Source: Labilibaculum sp032125735
Lineage (GTDB): Bacteria > Bacteroidota > Bacteroidia > Bacteroidales > Marinifilaceae
DNA: 8,695 nt
NCBI GenBank assembly: GCA_032125735.1
Contig: JAQBBZ010000103.1
Location: 1 to 8,695, forward strand
Reading direction: 5' to 3'
Positions within the stretch are counted from its first letter, which is position 1. Each line of letters begins with the position of its first letter. Position numbers and translations under genes: made by a program. Below, piece by piece: positions 4,994-8,695 of the stretch. The notes beneath the pieces are model-generated. The model did no database searches, was not told where the DNA came from, and worked only from the letters and a program-made list of their open reading frames with translations.

Positions 4994-6943
4994 CTAAGAA
5001 TTGCTTGCTTCTTTATTATTACTTATAGGTAAAGAAATTATAAATTTCGATCCCAAGCCTATTTCACTCTCAACCTGAATATGCCCACTGTTTTTCTCAA
5101 TAAATTCCTTGCATAGAATAAGACCTAAGCCGGTGCCTTTCTCCCCACTTGTTCCTAATGATGAATATGTTTTTTCTATTTTGAATAATTTAGTGATTTG
5201 TTCAGGACTCATTCCAACTCCATTATCTTTTATGTATATATCAATATTTTTAATGTTTTTAATTGCCGAAATAATTATTTTTCCTTTCGGAGAAGTAAAT
5301 TTTATAGCATTGTTTATAAGATTACCAATACTTGTTGACATCGTATACTTATCTGCGTCAATAATTATTCCATCAGTAATCATATTAATAATCTGGATAT
5401 TCTTCTTTCGGGCACCCGAACTATAAGGCTCTATACTTGCATTTATTAATTCTGCCAAATTCAGTTTCTCCATTTTAATGTGAATCTTACCTTGCTGGAA
5501 CATAGACCAGTTAAGTAAATTCTCTAATAAAGCGAAAGTGCTTTTTGAAGACCGGGCTATTTCATGAATGAATTCTTTTTGTTCAACTTCATCATAGTCA
5601 TCAAAATCTTTATCGAGTAATTCAACATAGCCAAGAATTATATTGAATGGGCTTCTCAGGTCATGTGCGATAATAGAGAAAAACTTTTCTTTTTCTGCAA
5701 CAACTTTTTCTAATTTTGTGAGAGTATTGACGAGTTGATCTTTTTGCTCATTAATTATTTCATTTTTTTGCAATAAACTACTATTGGCTCTCTTTTTTAG
5801 TCTGAGTTGTGAATAGTAGAAGATCAACAGCAGTATGAAAATCACAGAGATCGTGAACCATAATTTTCTTAAATTAGTTTGTTTGTCTATCTGAAGCTGT
5901 TGATTTTCATTTGTTATTCTTAGGATCTCATTTTCATTTTCTTTCTTAACACTTTCGTATTTTATCCGCATACCGGCAATTTGATTTGACCGTTCTGCAT
6001 TGTAAATGCTATCTTTTGTTTCGTAACTAAGCTTGAGGTATTTAATAGATTTTTCATAGTCTTTTTTATTCTCAAATAACCATGAAAGCATGCTGTAACT
6101 TTCCATAACATGCTCTTTCATTCCAGCTTTTTTTGCCACAGATAAACCATCATGTAAATAAATCCAAGCCTTTTGGTATTCTTCTAACAAAACATACGTT
6201 TTCCCAATATTAATTGTATTTACAACTGTGCCGTAAGTGTCCCCAATATCCTTATAAATTTTTGAAGCAATTAAATAGTGATCAAGTGCTTTTACATTTT
6301 CACCCAATTTAAAAAATAAATTTCCCAGGTTATGAGTTCCGCCTGCAATTCCATATTTACTATCAATTTCTTTGAATATTTTCACTGATTCTTCATAATA
6401 AAATAATGTTGAATCTAATTCATTTGATATTTCATAAAGAGCTCCAATGTTTCCATATACACTGGCCAAGGAATATTTATCTTCCAGTTTCTGAAAATAC
6501 TTTAATCCCCGTTTATAATATTCTAATGCTTTATCATAATTGCCCATATAATCATATACTATTCCTAAATTATTCAAAGATTTGGCAATTGTGTTTGTAT
6601 CTTTCAGTTCTTCTCCAAGTTTTAAAGCTTTAAAATAATAATCAGAAGCGATGTTGTAATCTCCTTTTGCCCAATAGCATATTCCTGTAGTAATTAAATT
6701 GTTAGCTTTCCCTTTTGGATAATTGTATTCTTCTAACAATTGCGATGAAAGTTTTCCGTATTCAATCCCCTTTTCGGGTGAAATATTCCAAAGCGAATAT
6801 GATAAGGTATTTAAAAGATCTATTTTCTCTTTTCCTTCTTTGTGAATTAAAAGTGATTCTAAACTATCAATATTTGTTTGAGCCCACAAAAAGGGAGATA
6901 GACAAAGTAATGTTAAAATGATGATTATTTTATTTTTATACAT
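4994..6943 (-). CDS. TPR-containing sensor histidine kinase, membrane-bound, orphan
   Basis: Sensor kinase of 649 residues. Residues 1-22 form a signal peptide (MYKNKIIIILTLLCLSPFLW). About six TPR units follow at roughly 77-310 (for example SLNNLGIVYDYMGNYDKALE at 122-141), presumably periplasmic. A helical linker leads to a transmembrane segment at 361-380 and a coiled coil to about 420. The HisKA domain carries the phosphorylated His in FFSIIAHDLRSPFNIILGY (H427). The HATPase_c domain has the N box GNLINNAIKFT (N541, N544, N545), G1 DNGVGM (573-578) and G2 GEKGTGLGL (600-608), so all catalytic motifs are present. There is no receiver or output domain, and no response regulator lies within the window, so the partner is unknown. 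Two sampled lines of the gene have clearly lower GC (about 27-32%) than two of the peptidase gene (about 37-42%). Directly repeated 39-bp sequences flank it. Confidence 0.93.
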   Translation of the reverse strand: MYKNKIIIILTLLCLSPFLWAQTNIDSLESLLIHKEGKEKIDLLNTLSYSLWNISPEKGIEYGKLSSQLLEEYNYPKGKANNLITTGICYWAKGDYNIASDYYFKALKLGEELKDTNTIAKSLNNLGIVYDYMGNYDKALEYYKRGLKYFQKLEDKYSLASVYGNIGALYEISNELDSTLFYYEESVKIFKEIDSKYGIAGGTHNLGNLFFKLGENVKALDHYLIASKIYKDIGDTYGTVVNTINIGKTYVLLEEYQKAWIYLHDGLSVAKKAGMKEHVMESYSMLSWLFENKKDYEKSIKYLKLSYETKDSIYNAERSNQIAGMRIKYESVKKENENEILRITNENQQLQIDKQTNLRKLWFTISVIFILLLIFYYSQLRLKKRANSSLLQKNEIINEQKDQLVNTLTKLEKVVAEKEKFFSIIAHDLRSPFNIILGYVELLDKDFDDYDEVEQKEFIHEIARSSKSTFALLENLLNWSMFQQGKIHIKMEKLNLAELINASIEPYSSGARKKNIQIINMITDGIIIDADKYTMSTSIGNLINNAIKFTSPKGKIIISAIKNIKNIDIYIKDNGVGMSPEQITKLFKIEKTYSSLGTSGEKGTGLGLILCKEFIEKNSGHIQVESEIGLGSKFIISLPISNNKEASNS

Positions 6944-7025
6944 TTTGTCAGATTATTTTATCATATACGCTATAAAACACCATTTGTTATGACCCCTGAT
7001 ATCCTAGAGTGGATAAATCGCTCCA

Positions 7026-7097
7026 TGTGCCACCCATTTCGGAGCAAAGTGTGCCACTGATATCGGTTCAAGTTGTGGCAGTATAATACTAAGCAGC
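7026..7097. mobile_element. Insertion-sequence end with 24-bp tandem repeats, remnant
   Basis: Three units begin at 7026, 7050 and 7074, exactly 24 bases apart: TGTGCCACCCATTTCGGAGC, TGTGCCACTGATATCGGTTC and the degenerate TGTGGCAGTATAATACTAAG. The shared pattern is TGTGCCAC, then AT, TCGG and CAA at fixed positions. Serial copies of a transposase-binding site of this kind are typical of IS21-family ends, and I recall similar TGTGCCAC units in Bacteroidota elements, but the family assignment is tentative. It lies 83 bases upstream of the kinase start, next to a transposase tail. Confidence 0.6.
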
Positions 7098-7181
7098 TTT
7101 CACTGGTTTTTTAATTAAATGCTGATCTTTCTGCCACTTTTCATCAGGAGTAATTTACCCTGATAAGCCATGTAATCTTTC
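7089..7181 (-). pseudogene. Degraded transposase C-terminal tail
   Basis: The minus frame ends ITPDEKWQKDQHLIKKPVKA and A before TAG (7089-7091). One in-frame stop (7155-7157) separates this from upstream ERLHGLSG, giving RLHGLSG-stop-ITPDEKWQ, which recalls the H..L.g.TP motif at the end of DDE/integrase-core transposases. No longer homologous frame extends upstream. Together with the 24-bp repeats directly beyond its stop, this suggests the last ~90 bases of an insertion sequence. Assignment to a family is not possible from so little. Confidence 0.4.
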
Positions 7182-7199
7182 ACTAATATAAAATGTTAC

Positions 7200-7238
7200 A
7201 TTATTTGTTTAAAATATTTGGTCAAATCTTAGAATTCG
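7200..7238. repeat. 39-bp dispersed repeat, copy B
   Basis: Partner of 4616-4654 (37 of 39 identical, same orientation). It lies just upstream of the IS-tail remnant in minus-strand terms and outside any gene. Confidence 0.75.
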
Positions 7239-7645
7239 CTATTGTCAGCGATCGTGCTGTTTTTATTTATTCCCCTCAATCTATTCTTGCAGGAGAACCG
7301 ACTTTCCCTTTGCTGCCTCACGATTTTATTCTGTGGTTTTAACTTATTTAAATGCTACGCAATACAATTGCGAAGGAGCGGGGAATTGTAGAACATGTTA
7401 CTGTAAACAACTGCTAACAGGAAATAGAAATTACAGCGGGAGTGAAATGATGCTAAAGCAAAACAATAGGAATACTTTAGTTACAGTTGGCTAAAGCCAA
7501 ACGGCCATAGATAAAAAACACAAAGCATTTATGGATAAAGCAGAAAAGCTCAGCATCCATTGCACTTGCTTTCAGGCAACTGCTAATAAGAAATTTTAAA
7601 ATCAGGCTTTAGCCTCATATAAAACACCCGTAGGTATAAGTAGCA
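7239..7645. other. Gene-free stretch with short palindromes
   Basis: I find no gene here. Visible structure: TACAATT (7363-7369) against AATTGTA (7384-7390); TTGGCT-AA-AGCCAA (7487-7500); AGGCT-TT-AGCCT (7604-7615); TTGC..GCAA around 7566-7579; and an 18-bp direct repeat CAACTGCTAACAGGAAAT (7408-7425) recurring at 7577-7594 with two changes. The palindromes share a GGCT-AGCC core and look like another REP-type family. Confidence 0.55.
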
Positions 7646-7830
7646 CGATGAAGGTTTTAGGGCTATGTACCTAATTCTGTCGTTTGCATTATTTTCTACA
7701 AAGTTAATTGGGCTGCGCCCCTTTTTTTGTTTAGGAGCGTTAGCTCCAACATCTTCGTAGGATTTGTATGTCAGAGATAAAACAGGGGCGTAGCCCTGAT
7801 ATATTCGTAGTAGATAGTTTCCGCACCAAT
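7646..7830. repeat. Long direct repeat, left copy, flanking the Y1 transposase
   Basis: These 185 bases match 8428-8613 with about 11 substitutions and one indel (roughly 93%). Inside are three palindromes: GGGC-TGC-GCCC (7710-7720, followed by seven T), GGAGC-GTTA-GCTCC (7734-7747) and CAGGGGC-GTA-GCCCTG (7783-7798). CATCTTCGTAG lies between the second and third. The minus strand stays open through the repeat, which produces look-alike ORFs on both sides that I do not regard as genes. Confidence 0.9.
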
Positions 7831-7836
7831 CCAAAG

Positions 7837-8353
7837 GGGCGTTAGCCCTGTAATCTTCTCTAATCGTACCATTCAAATAAATATTTAGGGTCGTAATTCA
7901 CGTCGAATTTTTCCAACAACAATAAATATTCTTCTTTAAATGATTGTTTTTTATGGTGTTCCGGTTGGTTCAATACATATTTTACCACATTATCGATATG
8001 CGATTTAGAATAGGTAAAAGCCCCAAAACCATCTTGCCAGGAAAATTTTCCGGGGATGTATTTTTTTTCGTTCAACCATTTAGAAGAACCCGATTTTACT
8101 TGCTCCATTAATTTTGATGGGGAAATAGTTGGATGCATTCCAATAAATATGTGTGTATGATCGGGATTGCAATAGATGGCATAGGTTTTACATTTTTGGT
8201 TTGTAACAATACCACAGATTACTTTTTCTAATTCATCTCTGAACGGTTCTTTGATTAGGTTTTCACGCCCTTTAACCGAAAAAACGAATTGGGTATATAA
8301 TTGGGTGTATGTATTTGCCATATTTGTTTATTTAAGATGTCAGGGCTACGCCC
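7837..8353 (-). mobile_element. IS200/REP-type element bounded by GGGC-nnn-GCCC palindromes
   Basis: The transposase gene is tightly bracketed by GGGC-GTTA-GCCC (7837-7848), 11 bases beyond its stop, and by GGGC-TAC-GCCC (8343-8353), 21 bases before its start. In their flanking bases (GGGG..CCCTG versus CAGGG..CCCTT) the two face each other in opposite orientation. Subterminal hairpins and no terminal inverted repeats are the usual architecture of IS200 elements and of REP-associated transposases. The exact cleavage ends cannot be fixed from one copy. Confidence 0.6.
7860..8321 (-). CDS. tnpA: IS200/IS605-family Y1 (HUH) transposase, REP-associated type
   Basis: Single-strand DNA transposase of 153 residues, the normal length for the family (Y1_Tnp, PF01797), apparently intact. 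The HUH metal-binding motif is in NPDHTHIFIG (H55, H57). The catalytic tyrosine is expected to be Y115 in NVVKYVLNQPEHHKK, with Q118 on the same helix. Other family blocks are TQFVFSVKGREN, LMEQVKSGSSKWLNE and KFSWQDGFGAFTYSKSHIDN, matching the Bacteroidota group of these proteins, and the C-terminus is KYLFEWYD. The ATG at 8319-8321 starts with MANTYTQLYTQFVFSVKGRE, the usual N-terminus. All catalytic residues are present, so it may still be active. No tnpB-like gene accompanies it. Whether it mobilises itself or the surrounding palindromes, as RAYTs are proposed to do, cannot be told from the sequence. Confidence 0.93.
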   Translation of the reverse strand: MANTYTQLYTQFVFSVKGRENLIKEPFRDELEKVICGIVTNQKCKTYAIYCNPDHTHIFIGMHPTISPSKLMEQVKSGSSKWLNEKKYIPGKFSWQDGFGAFTYSKSHIDNVVKYVLNQPEHHKKQSFKEEYLLLLEKFDVNYDPKYLFEWYD

Positions 8354-8402
8354 TTTTTTTCTTGTAATTATTCATTTCTACGAAGATGCATGGGCTACGC
8401 CC
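8343..8402. repeat. Two GGGC-TAC-GCCC palindromes upstream of the transposase
   Basis: GGGC-TAC-GCCC occurs at 8343-8353, followed by a run of T, and again at 8392-8402. Between them CTACGAAGATG (8379-8389) is the reverse complement of the CATCTTCGTAG that separates the palindromes in the flanking repeats, so this pair is an inverted, shorter version of the same unit. Confidence 0.75.
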
Positions 8403-8427
8403 CTCATTCAATCTTTCCATATTTTTT

Positions 8428-8613
8428 CGATGAAGGTTTTAGGGCTATGTACCTAATTCTGTCGTTTGCATTATTTTCTACAAAGTTAATTGGGCTGCGC
8501 CCCTTTTTTTGTTTAGGAGCGTTAGCTCCAACATTTTCGTAGGATTTGTATGTGAGAGATAAAAACAGGGGCCTAGCCTTGATGTCTTCGCAGCAGATAT
8601 TTTCCATACCAAT
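8428..8613. repeat. Long direct repeat, right copy, flanking the Y1 transposase
   Basis: Partner of 7646-7830, offset 782 bases. It contains GGGC-TGC-GCCC (8492-8502) followed by T7, GGAGC-GTTA-GCTCC (8516-8529), and a mutated third palindrome (GGGGCCTAGCCTTG) that has lost part of its symmetry. Confidence 0.9.
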
Positions 8614-8695
8614 TTGTTTAGGAGCGTTAGCTCCAACATCTTCGTAGGAATTGTATGCAGAGATAAAACAGGGGCGTAGCCCTGATGTCTTCGCT
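8613..8695. repeat. Third, tandem palindrome unit, cut by the window end
   Basis: 8613-8694 repeats 8508-8590 at an offset of about 105 bases: GGAGC-GTTA-GCTCC (8621-8634), CATCTTCGTAG (8637-8647) and an intact CAGGGGC-GTA-GCCCTG (8669-8684). The array evidently continues beyond the window. Confidence 0.85.

Noticed and set aside
7583..7876. A 97-codon minus-strand ORF next to the transposase
   Set aside because: Its central part is the repeat-encoded peptide also found at 8404-8607, and it overlaps palindromes and the end of the transposase gene.
8404..8607. A 67-codon minus-strand ORF upstream of the transposase
   Set aside because: It is the same repeat-encoded frame as at 7583-7876, with different ends supplied by the flanks.
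7646..8695. CRISPR array
   Set aside because: The repeats are long, few and palindromic, with conserved and not unique spacers, and no cas gene is present.

Overview
The window looks like chromosomal DNA from a member of the Bacteroidota, probably a Marinilabiliales/Prolixibacteraceae-type marine or gut anaerobe. The evidence is AT-rich DNA, almost no Shine-Dalgarno sequences, TATATTTA promoter-like boxes resembling the Bacteroidetes -7 element, a secreted PF12893-type (putative lumazine-binding, NTF2-like) protein, a secreted M3B oligoendopeptidase, a TPR-fused sensor kinase, and an IS200/REP-type Y1 transposase typical of the phylum. The lineage call is from general recognition, not a search.

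Layout. 1-743 (+): the C-terminal third of catalase-peroxidase KatG, cut by the window edge. 744-1827: a 1.1-kb stretch without an intact gene, filled with hairpins and holding two gene tails: a 106-bp 3' fragment of the NTF2-like gene (with a copy of its terminator) and a ~57-bp 3' fragment of the oligopeptidase gene. 1828-2283 (-): the intact secreted NTF2-like protein. 2541-4445 (-): the intact secreted M3B oligoendopeptidase with a clear terminator at 2488-2517. 4446-4993: an intergenic region with a 39-bp dispersed repeat and one weak small ORF. 4994-6943 (-): an orphan TPR histidine kinase. 6944-7645: debris from insertion sequences (24-bp tandem repeats of an IS end, a transposase tail, the second 39-bp repeat, short palindromes). 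7646-8695: a 153-aa IS200-type Y1 transposase bracketed by GGGC-nnn-GCCC palindromes and by 185-bp direct repeats, with a further tandem unit running off the window end.

The genes do not form an obvious pathway. KatG (peroxide detoxification), the oligopeptidase, the small exported NTF2-like protein and the kinase are each apparently separate transcription units. Two structures deserve a second look. The first is the collinear pair of gene tails at 924-1616, which mirrors the order and orientation of the intact neighbours and looks like a decayed tandem duplication. The second is the palindrome-rich array around the Y1 transposase, which has the architecture of a REP/RAYT-like system. I saw no tRNA, rRNA, CRISPR array or recognised riboswitch.
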